A stretch of 64,000 bases of DNA, taken from the NCBI GenBank assembly GCA_947179485.1, contig OX359247.1, positions 56,517,131 to 56,581,130 on the forward strand, read 5' to 3'. The translations under genes were made by a program, and so were the position numbers. The notes under the pieces were generated by a model. That model worked only from the letters and a program-made list of their open reading frames with translations, was not told the origin of the DNA and did no database searches. This stretch comes from Allacma fusca. Lineage: Eukaryota; Arthropoda; Collembola; Symphypleona; Sminthuridae. Numbering within the stretch: position 1 is the stretch's first letter; each line of letters starts with the position of its first letter. Shown one piece after another: positions 33,826-43,239 of this stretch.

Positions 33826-35335
33826 GTTTGGTGCTTCTTGATACAAGAAATATCCTCAAGGAAATACAGTCCAGCAATTGAATTACTTCGTTTATTCTTC
33901 CTACCATTCGAACCTTTCGGAATCTATAACATGAAATATTAAATCCGGAATGTAAATTACGTCAGATTGCAGAACTCTAGTGTGTACCGATGTAGTAACC
34001 CCTTAAAATTAATGGCATTATTTCAGTTTTCTATTCAATCTCGATAGAATTTGATGTTTACGTTAATAATTAAAGTGCAGTTCAAGTTCATTTGATGACA
34101 GATAATAAGCTTTTTATTATCAGCACTTCAACAATCCATGTAGACACGAGGTTTGCATTTACTGAGACCGTTTTAAATAAAAAATCATTTAGTAGATACT
34201 TACTGTTAAATTTTAATTATTCTGTATTGAAGACATTTTATCTGTAAATATTTGAACTTTGTTCGTCTCAATTATATTCCCACGATTAAAGTAGATATGG
34301 TATGTTCATTGCTTGCTGCCAGTGGAAATAACCGGTGGAATGTTGCAACTTACAACAACTGAAGTAGCATCCACTATTTATTATTCTTCTAACTAATCGA
34401 AGTACTCGATATCGGACATGATTTGTACATCAAAGTTTTATCTAATTATATAGACTGTCTATATCATTGTATCTAGTAGCTCCTGAAAATTAACGCAATT
34501 ACTAAAGTTTGCATGACATAAGTGATTAGATAACATAATATACACAAATGTACATTAATTAAACTAAAGCAATGTTAATTCCTCGCAACAGATTACAAAC
34601 AATTTTTTATGGCAACACAACCGCTAGATGCGAAATTAAAAGCGTTTGAAATGTGAAATTATTCAGTACACTTCCTTCTGAAGCATATTAGGCTACATGG
34701 CGAATGTTTATCTATACATAATTACTGGAACTTTGTTCGTTTCATTTTCAGTTTCCATATGCAGGCATGTGGCATTACTTGAACAGCAGATATTTTAATT
34801 GATACATATGTACATTAATGGACATCGGATTTCAAGTAGATCTGGTAATGGGTTATTCAAAAGGGCACCATACAACTTTTCGGCTTCTCAGTTGTAGAGG
34901 TACTGAAATAGAAACGTCGAGATTCCACTGTCAGTGTCATTTCTTAATTACAGATACGTATGGTAAGAAAGTAACGGTACTTGAGTAACATCCTAATTCT
35001 CATTTGAGTAATAAACAGTTCTAGTCTGTTACAATATGAATGTGTGCCTATTGCCTATATTTCTATGTACACTTAGACCGGACAAATTTGTCGACCTCTA
35101 GTCCACATAAGGAGGTTTTCCATTCTTCCAGTGTATAGCAAATTTAGTTCGAATTTTTTCAAAATTTATTTCATTAACCTGGGTAAATATTTAAACGTCA
35201 AGAATAGTCGGATTTTTTAGAATTTCGATTTATTTCGTTTTTGATTTTCGCAGATATTTTTCAGAAAATGTTTTGACCCTTACTTGTAGGAACTTTTATT
35301 CGAGTCTAATATAATCTTCAGAAGTCATTTCTGCG
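33826..35335. other. Intergenic region upstream of the HSP70 fusion gene
   Basis: No coding signal. A GAA/TTC/GAA cluster around 33907-33921 does not have the regular 5-bp spacing of a heat-shock element. No TATA box was convincing. Confidence 0.4.
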
Positions 35336-36930
35336 AACTCTCGTACATCTTCCATCATTCTCAACCAAACATTTATTGGACTTTATAATGAATTAGGACT
35401 TCAAATTAATTCCAGAAAATCCCAATGTATTAGTCTGGTAAAAGGAGAATTATGTACAGATGATCTGATTCTCAATGAAAATACTCGGATCAAGTGCATT
35501 GGAACTAATGAAATGGTGAAGTATCTTGGTATGAATTTTAATGATGAAATAGTATGTCACGAAGAAAAATTACTCCATAAATTTCGAGGCCAAATTGAAA
35601 GAATAGTTGCAACTCCATTCCTTAATCCAGACCAAAAATTGAATATCATTAATGAATTTATCTGGCCGATTTTAATTTTCCCCCTACAACATATTCCCTT
35701 AAATAAAATTTCGCCTTCATTCTTTGATAAAGTGGATAAAATCCTTAAAAGTGCAGTTAAAGAAATTTTGCAAATACCGACATCAACCCCTGACGCTATG
35801 ATTTATTCTAGTAGAAAGGTAAAAGGATTGGGAATTATTAAAACATCATGGGAAGCAAACATTCGAAATTATAATACATGTGACAATCTACAAAATAGTG
35901 GTATTGAAGTTCTGAATATAATAAGAAATTTTGACAATGAAAAAAATAAATGCTTGGATAATCTAAACATGACTGAAGAATTCAAATCATCCCTTGTAGA
36001 CATCTATCAAGATGAAGACACTTCAGAAAGTAATAGAGAAGAATCAATGTATAACACCGACAAACAACAACCAAAAAAGAAGTTAAAGAAATGTAAACTT
36101 ATTAGGAATGAATTGCAAAAGATAGAATATGAAAAATGGAGTAAGCTTCCAAGTAAAGGACAAGGTGTTGCACAATTTTCCGAATGTCCCACTGCTAACA
36201 AATGGATAACTAATAAATTTGGGTTATCAACATCTGAATGGATAAATGCAATCAAAATGAACGGAAACGTATTGCCTAATAAGTCAAATCCGGGTTACAG
36301 CCAAGGTAATAGCCATTGTAGATATTGCAATGAGTTTGAAACCTTAGGACATATCCTTGGTAAATGCCCCAGAGGTGAATTATTACGTAATAATCGTCAT
36401 CACAGCATTCGCTCATTGTTAGCTACAAAATTTAAAGAAAATAAATATATAGTCCAAGAAGAAGTATATTGTGAAGATAAAAATGGGACAAGTAGAAGAG
36501 TTGACATTCTTGCTATTGAACCAAACTCTAAAAAAGGATACATTTTAGATCCAACAATAAGAATGGAACAAGATATTCACCAGCCTGAAAAAGTGAATCA
36601 AGAAAAGAAATCAATTTATGATCCATGCATTCCCTACTTTCAATCAAAATTCAATCTAAAAGAAGTGGAAACAATTGGACTGTACATTGGGGCACGAGGA
36701 ACAATTTCAAATTTTTTTTTTAACATTCCTAAAACGATTTAGGATACCAATGAAAGTTATTGAAGAAATAGTATCTTTAGTTCTTAAGAACAGTGCATTA
36801 ATTTGTAATAATCATCTTTATAAGTCATAAATTATACTAATTAGTTACTTAATTGAAAATTGTTAATAGTATACTGAGTCCATAAGGGCTACTTCTATTG
36901 AGAAGCAGTGTCAATAAAGTCTTTCTCTCT
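35336..36930 (+). mobile_element. 5'-truncated RLE-type LINE retrotransposon (R2/NeSL-like)
   Basis: Coding homology begins abruptly inside a reverse-transcriptase C-terminal region at about 35344 and runs to the stop at 36742. A 190-bp 3' UTR with GTCAATAAAGTCTTTCTCTC follows. The 6-bp word tctgcg flanks both ends (35330-35335 and 36930-36935), a possible short target-site duplication. The abrupt 5' end is typical of LINE copies that stopped reverse transcribing early. Confidence 0.75.
35344..36742 (+). pseudogene. C-terminal fragment of an RLE-LINE polyprotein (RT end, zinc knuckle, endonuclease)
   Basis: The frame continues upstream of the first Met at 35513. It reads ELGLQINSRKSQCISLVKGE then KYLGMNFNDEIV, the thumb-side segment of these reverse transcriptases. 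After about 250 residues of helical, charged linker comes the CCHC motif CRYCNEFETLGHILGKCPRG. Next is the PD-(D/E)XK restriction-like endonuclease RRVDILAIEPNSKKGYILDPTIR, which has R..D and DPT in canonical spacing. The remaining frame is open to 36742, so the 3' half looks intact; the RT core is absent. The gene belonged to a site-selective or R2/R4/NeSL-type LINE, to judge by the endonuclease. Confidence 0.82.
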
Positions 36931-36935
36931 CTGCG

Positions 36936-37473
36936 GTCTCAGAACGGAAAAATGTGAGGCAAGAATGATGTAAATAAAATATATTTATTTTTATGACAAA
37001 GCTTTAAAGCAATTCATAAACTTCATCTCACATTTCCGCAATAATTGCTGATTTAAGAAGATCATATTAGACTCAATTGAATCCCCATAAACTTTACTCC
37101 AAACACAGCTTTCCGACAAAATTTTATGAATCGTCCGTAAAAATATAGCAGGATCAGAAATATCTCTTTTTTGCATCTTTCTCACTTTTGCTCTTACCCT
37201 CAACCTTGCTCCGGGTCTTTTCCGCTCTTGTCTACAGTTCTCAACGTAGAACCTATCACATAGGTTCCTGAATAGCCCATAAAATATCCTACAAGTACGT
37301 GTCAAAACATTTTATTAAATAAAGTCTGTGGAAAGTCCATAAACGTTTCTATGAACAAGTCATTGCTAACACATTTTTATTTTTACAAAATGTATCTAAA
37401 ACACAGGAAGTGTGAAACTATAAGAAAAATCCTGATTTTTCATTACGCTTTTTAACGCTACGAGCCCCAAAAT
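36936..37473. other. Short intergenic stretch
   Basis: The open frame 36991-37305 (minus) is basic and has no recognisable domain. Nothing else was seen. Confidence 0.35.
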
Positions 37474-37476
37474 TAA

Positions 37477-37923
37477 TGCCCCGTTCACATTGCCACTTCT
37501 ACAAGCAAAAAGTCGCCTCTGCAAGTATTTACTTGCAGCGCTGCAAGTTCTGTTCACATTGGTTGCCTCTGCAAGCATTTTACTTGCAGAAGCGAAGTAG
37601 AACTCGCTTCTACTTTCCTCTGCAAGCAGAAGATCATGCTTGCATTTCCTATTGAGCTCCTTGTAACGTCTTGCACCAACTCCTATGCCGCGCAATGTTA
37701 AATTTCTGACGATTACTATTCTGCAGCGTGTTAAATTTACGACGTATAGCAAAAGTGGTTAACCGTACGTTGCCAAGAGACAAATTGCTTGCGCTTGCAG
37801 CTGAAAAGCAATGTGAACAGAACTTCCTTACGTGCAAGTAAATTAACTTGCAGACCGTTTGCTCAGCAAGCTAGCTTGCTGACGAAAAAATTTAGCTTGC
37901 AGAAGTGCAATGTGAACGGAGCA
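37477..37923. mobile_element. MITE with TAA target duplication and CTTGCAG words (Harbinger-like)
   Basis: TIRs are TGCCCCGTTCACATTGCCAC at the left and, inverted, TGCTCCGTTCACATTGCACT at the right; the match extends to about 30 bp with few mismatches. A TAA triplet flanks both sides (37474-37476 and 37924-37926), which fits the PIF/Harbinger preference. Repeated CTTGCAG and CTGCAAG words lie inside both ends. There is no transposase. The frames 37396-37752 and 37649-37837 are chance ORFs over the element. Confidence 0.78.
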
Positions 37924-37926
37924 TAA

Positions 37927-38400
37927 CTTGGATTAATGAAGCAAATTATTGAAAATTTGGAAAATAACTTACAGCTTTCTAACAGGGGAATCGAATACTT
38001 CATTGGGTCCTTCTTTCATTATGGAGTCTAGAAATGGGCAAATATTTCCAGCCACCTTGTACAGCTTGGATAATGTCATTAACACCTCCGTTTAACCTGC
38101 ATAAGTGATCAGGATATATTTATTTTTCTCGCACTATATCAAATTTTCAAAACTAGGTTAACATTTCTTATGTTAGGATAAAGAAGTGAAGGACATTCGG
38201 AATTTTTGAAGTACTTTGTGGACGTTTTAAAATTGGTTATTATTATCCTTATAAATTAATGGCCTAGTCCTTATAAATTACCCGCCTAGGCATGGAGTTT
38301 GTGGCTATTAAAACTCCGCGCTCTACTCTTAAGTTCAGCGCGCAAGATTTAGGCATACAGTAAGTCTCTACGACTGGGCTTTATTCTGAGACATTTATAG
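37927..38400. other. Intergenic stretch leading to a Helitron end
   Basis: No coding motif. Part of it, about 38270-38400, may be the body of a non-autonomous Helitron whose 3' end follows, but its 5' TC end was not located. Confidence 0.35.
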
Positions 38401-38471
38401 CCTCTACACTCATACGCACACTACCAGACATCCAAGTAATTGTCCCTGTGAAGCACAGGGCTGCTACTAGT
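38401..38471 (+). mobile_element. Helitron-type 3' terminus (first copy)
   Basis: A 7-bp stem CCCTGTG-aag-CACAGGG (38444-38460) is followed six bases later by CTAG (38467-38470) and a T, the canonical Helitron 3' hairpin plus CTRR inserted before T. The preceding CTACCAG...AGTAATT matches the second copy at 40835-40848, so both ends belong to one family. Confidence 0.7.
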
Positions 38472-38896
38472 AAACGTTACGTTGTTACGTATTGCTCCAT
38501 GATACAGTAATTCAAATGACACGGGACAGCAGAAGTAGTCCACCACTGAACGTACTCGACAACTATCGTTGAGGAATGGCTTCGCATCGCGTTGCCATGT
38601 TTTTTTTGTACTTGAACGCAATTGGTTTTTACATTCAAGGGAAAACATGGGCAGGATTTAGTGCCTTCATTTCCTACTTGTACTTTGTTGTTTCCATACT
38701 CAATGCAAATGCCTTTGTCTCTGGCAAAGTCGATTTTCTTTTTTTCTAATTCGGTATCCTTTCTTATTATTGAGCTCGACCTGTCCGTTGATTTAAACCT
38801 TCGCGCGTTTGTAGTACAAATTGAAGTTTCGCGCTCACTTCACTATATGGCAAGCCGCTGTGTAGTATACTATTTCACTATATAGCCAAGCAAGCC

Positions 38897-39140
38897 GGTG
38901 GTATATACAGCAAGCAGGCCGAGAAGCACAGCGAGCTGAAAGCTGAAACTCTGTCGCAGAGGAGAGCTTTTTCAGGTCGCTGTGCTTCTCGGCTGTATAT
39001 ACCACCTGCTGCCAGTAGTGCCAGACTACTGGAAGCTCAATAGAGCGTACAATATTAAGCAATTTTAGATTAGCGCTTTAATATATGGCGATAATCTAAA
39101 ATTGCCTAATATTGCACGCGCTATTGAGCTTCCAGTAGAC
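38897..39140. repeat. Two adjacent long hairpins (fold-back repeat)
   Basis: Hairpin 1 pairs 38897-38940 with 38971-39006 (GGTGGTATATACAGC ... GCTGTATATACCACC), with an 8-nt bulge in the left arm and a ~30-nt loop. Hairpin 2 pairs 39024-39072 with 39092-39140 (CTACTGGAAGCTCAATAG ... CTATTGAGCTTCCAGTAG), with about 49-bp arms, few mismatches and a 19-nt loop. They are separated by only 17 bp. Just upstream, CACTATATGGCAAGCCG and CACTATATAGCCAAGCAAG are imperfect direct repeats. Confidence 0.9.
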
Positions 39141-39193
39141 TTCCCAAGTGCAATTTCCTCTATCCAGAACGTCGTGTCTCTCAGTCTGTAAAC

Positions 39194-39681
39194 TGGGGCT
39201 TCCGTTCCGGGCTGGACGAGGTTTTCGGGACGCGATGGGGACAGTTTCGGGACAAACCTTTAGTCCCCATGGTATTCCGGGACGGTCTGGGGACGCACAT
39301 TTTTGTCCCGGGGATTTCGGGACAGCAAACAATTCCTGTACAATATACTATTGCTTTAAAAATGAATATGTAAGGGAATTGTTCCTTTTAAAATTTGTTA
39401 TTCTATATGTGAATACTTAATAAAGTAAACTTTCGCTATTATTGGAGGTGCTGGTATAGAAATAGAGGAATTTAGAGCATTTCTTTAAAGAAAGAGAAAT
39501 GATTGGGACGGGACGTCCCGTGGTTTTCGGGACGGGATCGGGACCGGGACAGTTTCGGGACAAATTTTTTGTCCCCATGTTATTTCGGGACAGAGTGGGG
39601 ACGCACATTTTTGTCCCGAGGATTTCGAGACGGGACGGAATTGTCTTCGGAACAAAAACATTGTCCCCATTAGAAGCCCTA
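39194..39681. mobile_element. GGGAC-word element, probably hAT-like
   Basis: The ends TGGGGCTTC and, inverted, TAGGGCTTC are compatible with short hAT-type termini. Two ~110-bp arrays of CGGGAC, GGGGAC, GTCCCC and GTCCCG words lie at 39210-39325 and 39505-39670. They are arranged in the same order and orientation, including GGGGACGCACATTTTTGTCC in both. A clean 8-bp duplication is not seen (ctgtaaac versus attcaaac), so the borders are less certain than for the other word elements. Confidence 0.6.
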
Positions 39682-39689
39682 ATTCAAAC

Positions 39690-40170
39690 CTACAGGGAAT
39701 ACTCCATTCATATGTGCCATGGTTATGGAATTCAATTCTATCTCCATGCATTACAATTGCAATCTTAGTATTTTGTCAAATCGAAGCCGAAAGGTCACAA
39801 TGCGCTATCATTCAATCTAAATGTACTTTCTAATTTTCCAGACCTTAAGAATTTGAGGAGAGGAGAATTTTAGTGACTGAACTTTGTACGCATAAGTGTG
39901 GAATTCCTATTAGGGAAAATCAAATGGAATTGAAACTATTTATTGTAGCACTTTTTATATTTACGTCAGTTAATTTCTCAAATACAGTATTACTGAAGTT
40001 ATTTGCTCACTAATTTTTAATTACAAGCCTTAACATCCACATTTGATCTTTATATCCCCTAAAAATATCATTAAATATCATTATCATAAATAAGGATTGA
40101 TTCTTACCATCACTTTCACTATCACTTCCACTCACTCAGAGAGGGTGTGAGTGAACTTTCCTGGATATGG
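39690..40170. other. Intergenic or decayed Helitron body
   Basis: No clear coding motifs. It probably includes degraded Helitron sequence upstream of the helicase fragment. Confidence 0.3.
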
Positions 40171-40876
40171 TTGAAATTACTTTAAAAGTGGGAGCAATTA
40201 TTATGCTTCTGAGAAATTTGACCACAAGTACATAGATGACTATGTAATGGTACAATGCTAATAGTTGAGCACTTAGCTAATAATATTATTCATGCTGAAA
40301 TATTTACAGGAAGTTCTCAATGTGTTATAGTGTTTATAACTCGAATTGATTTGATTCCGTCTGACCCTGACATTCCATTTACACTCAAAAGAAGACAGTT
40401 TCCTTTCAGAGTGAGTTTTGTAATGACTATTAATAAAAGTCAAGGGCAAACCTTTGATCATTTTGGAATATATTTACCATCTCCAGATTTTACACATGGA
40501 CAATTATATGTTACATTTTCAAGAGCTACATCAGGAAAGAAAGTTAAAGTCGAAATTGTCGATACTGAACATCAAGGGAAAATACTTGATGGCAGAAATG
40601 AAATATTTACAACAAATGTTGTATTTAAGGAAATTTTCAAAGGATAAATTAACATTTGTATGTTAAAGCGGGACTAACTCCTGTCTCGATCCACTGGTCT
40701 AACATGGGGCATGGGCAGGGCCTTGGTGGGAAGTTCCCAAGTACGCTCAACCATTATGTTTTGTTTGAATTTTTCAAATATTTCAAGTATTAAATCTCAG
40801 TATAATTCTAGCGTTTATGTAAGAGTATCCCAAACCTACCAGTAATTACCCCTGCTGAGCAGGGCTTTCTACTAGT
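40171..40876 (+). mobile_element. 3' fragment of an autonomous Helitron
   Basis: It comprises a helicase C-terminus remnant, a 200-bp tail and a complete 3' terminus. The perfect stem CCCTGCT-g-AGCAGGG (40850-40864) is followed by ctttcta and CTAG (40872-40875), then T. The stretch CTACCAGTAATTAC before the hairpin matches the other terminus at 38.4 kb. The 5' end was not found. Confidence 0.78.
40181..40647 (+). pseudogene. Helitron PIF1-like helicase C-terminus, broken
   Basis: The first block reads LKVGAIIMLLRNL. After a frame break near 40220-40240 it reads LCNGTMLIVEHLANNIIHAEI. Then come ITRIDLIP, FTLKRRQFPFRVSFVMTINK with SQGQTFDHFGIYL, and FTHGQLYVTFSRATS, the helicase motifs V-VI region of Helitron Rep-helicase proteins. 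The N-terminal Rep and most of the helicase are missing. The intact part is the last ~130 codons. Confidence 0.85.
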
Positions 40877-40924
40877 CGCACATGTTTACGTAAGTGTAGG
40901 TTCGAATTATAACCTCCTCTTGAG

Positions 40925-42141
40925 CAGTGCTGCGATCGGGTCAAGTAATTTCAATACTTGACCATGAACTTGACTTGACCACGAAACTTCAAGTAATTTT
41001 CAAGACACAACCCGAACTTGATAACTCGCGTTCGTGTAATTACTTGACTTGTCAACTTCAAGTAATCAAGTAACTTTTGTAAGACCCGAACTTGAACAAG
41101 TAGCTAAAATTCTAAACTTGACTTGAACTTGACTTGACCATGACTTGAACGCGACTTGAACTTGATAATTCAAGTTAAGTATCACAAAAAATAAAACATG
41201 GCCACAATAACTTGTCGAACTTGCATCGGCAAATTATTTCTTTCAGGCTGAAAATCAAAACGCATTCAGAAAACAATTTTACTACTACTTTTTATTTAAA
41301 ACCATTCGAGGACAACTTTGAGCGTGTACTGAATACAGTAAAAGTTCGATATAAGAGACTATACAATTTATAAAGGAATTTCCCTTATACAAAACGTCTA
41401 AAGCATTGCGTAAATGAAAGTTCGGGTCAAACAAATGCTTCCCTGATGTCGATATTTCCTTATAAGCTGAGCCCTTATAACGGACTTTTACTGTATATCT
41501 GACGAGTTTTACATAGTGTCAAGTTTTATTTAATGTTTATATATGTACATATATTTACATATAAGTACCTATTTGAGCATTACCAGTACTCTTAATTTAC
41601 AATTTAATAAACTAGTATTTACTTATTTATTAAACGCTTTTTGTAAAGAGCCATCCAAGCTCATTTTATACTGGAATTTATTTAACCAAGTTGAAACAAA
41701 TAATTCTAAGCAACAATATGAATTATCAAGATAATTCCTTTATTTCATGGAGAGGCCACTGCAACAACTAACAATGAGCAACGTCTGGTAAACAAGACCT
41801 TCATAAAAAGGACTGATTTTTAATTTTGTCCTTTGATAGATGGCATGTGCAAATAATATACCCTGGACACGACATGAAATTGGATTGTGATTTTGAAATT
41901 GCTTCCGTCCTTTATGGCATTTTTCTTTCCATTACTTGACCCTGACCTTGACTTGAGATTCAAGTAAATTTCTCTTACTTGTACTTGAACCTGACTTGTC
42001 TTAGAATGTCATGGTCAAGCCGAGTACGTACTTGAACTTGACCTGAAAGATTTAAGTAAAAAAATTTACCTACTTGAACCTGCCCCGAACTTGAACTTGA
42101 CTTGAAAACTCAAGTATTACTTGAACTTGTCCGCAGCACTG
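40925..42141. mobile_element. hAT-like non-autonomous element with ACTTGAACTTGACTTGACC word arrays
   Basis: It starts CAGTGCTGCG at 40925 and ends CGCAGCACTG at 42141. The flanking 8-bp duplication ctcttgag is identical on both sides (40917-40924 and 42142-42149). Arrays of CTTGAACTTG, ACTTGACC and TCAAGTAA words occupy 40935-41175 and 41935-42130. The inner ~750 bp is AT-rich and non-coding (a stretch near 41340-41480 reads like a short internal repeat). The first seven bases of the TIR match the 20.6-kb element (CAGTGCT), suggesting a related transposase. Confidence 0.92.
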
Positions 42142-42149
42142 CTCTTGAG

Positions 42150-43239
42150 GTGAGGGAGTTTGGAATTGTGGTCATAGCAAAGAAAAATGTAGGGATAAGC
42201 AGTGTTTTCAAATTCTGAAACATTTATCTATATCTGTAAAACATTTTGACACATATTTCTTCCGGTATTTGCACGTTTTTTCCTTTATTTCACCATTAAC
42301 GACGCAATTATTGACCAAGGTCAGAAAATCAATTTACACAACTTCTTTAAATTCAGGAGAAAACAGTATGAATGAAATCACATGGGTGTACTTATGTCTA
42401 TATATGTGCAGAGAGAAAGAAATCAAGGAGGAAAATTGCGCTACATTAGACGTGTGTATACTCACAATATTTGCGAATGATATGGTTTGTTTATCATTGT
42501 TTGCATTCAGTGTTGAATTTTAGAAGCCTGTATCTGTTTTGCGGGTTGAATATTTTTTATGAATGTCAAGCTTTGTTGTTCTCGAAAAATTCGTCAAGTC
42601 CTGATGAAAGTACATACATACAGGTGCTTCAATAGTTTATTCTAATTTAATAATAAGTTATGCCTCAGTTCATTATATCTTTATTTGGATTTATGTAACA
42701 AATTATGTAGTGTACTTTAAATCCAGTAAGGGAAAATGTGTAGACCCGTAATTGACTTGCTCAGATAGCCTGCAATCGAATGAATGTTACATTGCATAAT
42801 ATAATTCTTATTGTTAATAAGTTCGACTGCATTCAATAAAGCGTATACAATGGTGAAGAGATTTGCACCACTTTACCATAGAGATATCTTACAGTATTGT
42901 AATTGCTAGTATTCCCGGTTGACAGTACTTTATTCATTTTTGCACACCATGTCCACGAAACCCAACTCTAAACTGTAATAAAATTGCGTACATATTCAAT
43001 ATACGACCAGCTTGTTCTTACAGCGCTTTGAATAGTTTAAACTTCCTCTCTGCTGGTTTTAATTTGAATGCCTTTTTTATGTTTATTTAATCTGAAAGCT
43101 AAATCCTTTTCCACAAAAGAAAGAAGTCTTGTAAAATCTTCCCATAGATGCTGTAATATTGTTCGCGTTTTGTTTGTTCTTTTGTTCAGTTCTTGTTTTT
43201 TGAACAAAACAAAACAAACAAAATCCGTTTTCGAAAAAA
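42150..43239. other. Region 3' of the last recognised VPS13 exon
   Basis: The remaining C-terminal PH-like exons of VPS13 should lie here or further left, but none could be picked out by eye. The short ORFs have no motifs. Confidence 0.35.

Noticed and set aside
33900..33925. Possible heat-shock element upstream of the double-HSP70 gene
   Set aside because: The GAA and TTC words are present but not in the regular 5-bp phasing of an HSF site.
36991..37305. 104-codon basic minus-strand ORF
   Set aside because: No motif, no splice context and no conserved neighbour; not supported as a gene.
38421..38885. Short ORFs on both strands around 38.4-38.9 kb
   Set aside because: They overlap the Helitron end and hairpin region, lack motifs and look random.
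40890..40912. GGTTCGAATTA resembling a tRNA B box
   Set aside because: The B-box consensus is not met and no cloverleaf can be formed around it.
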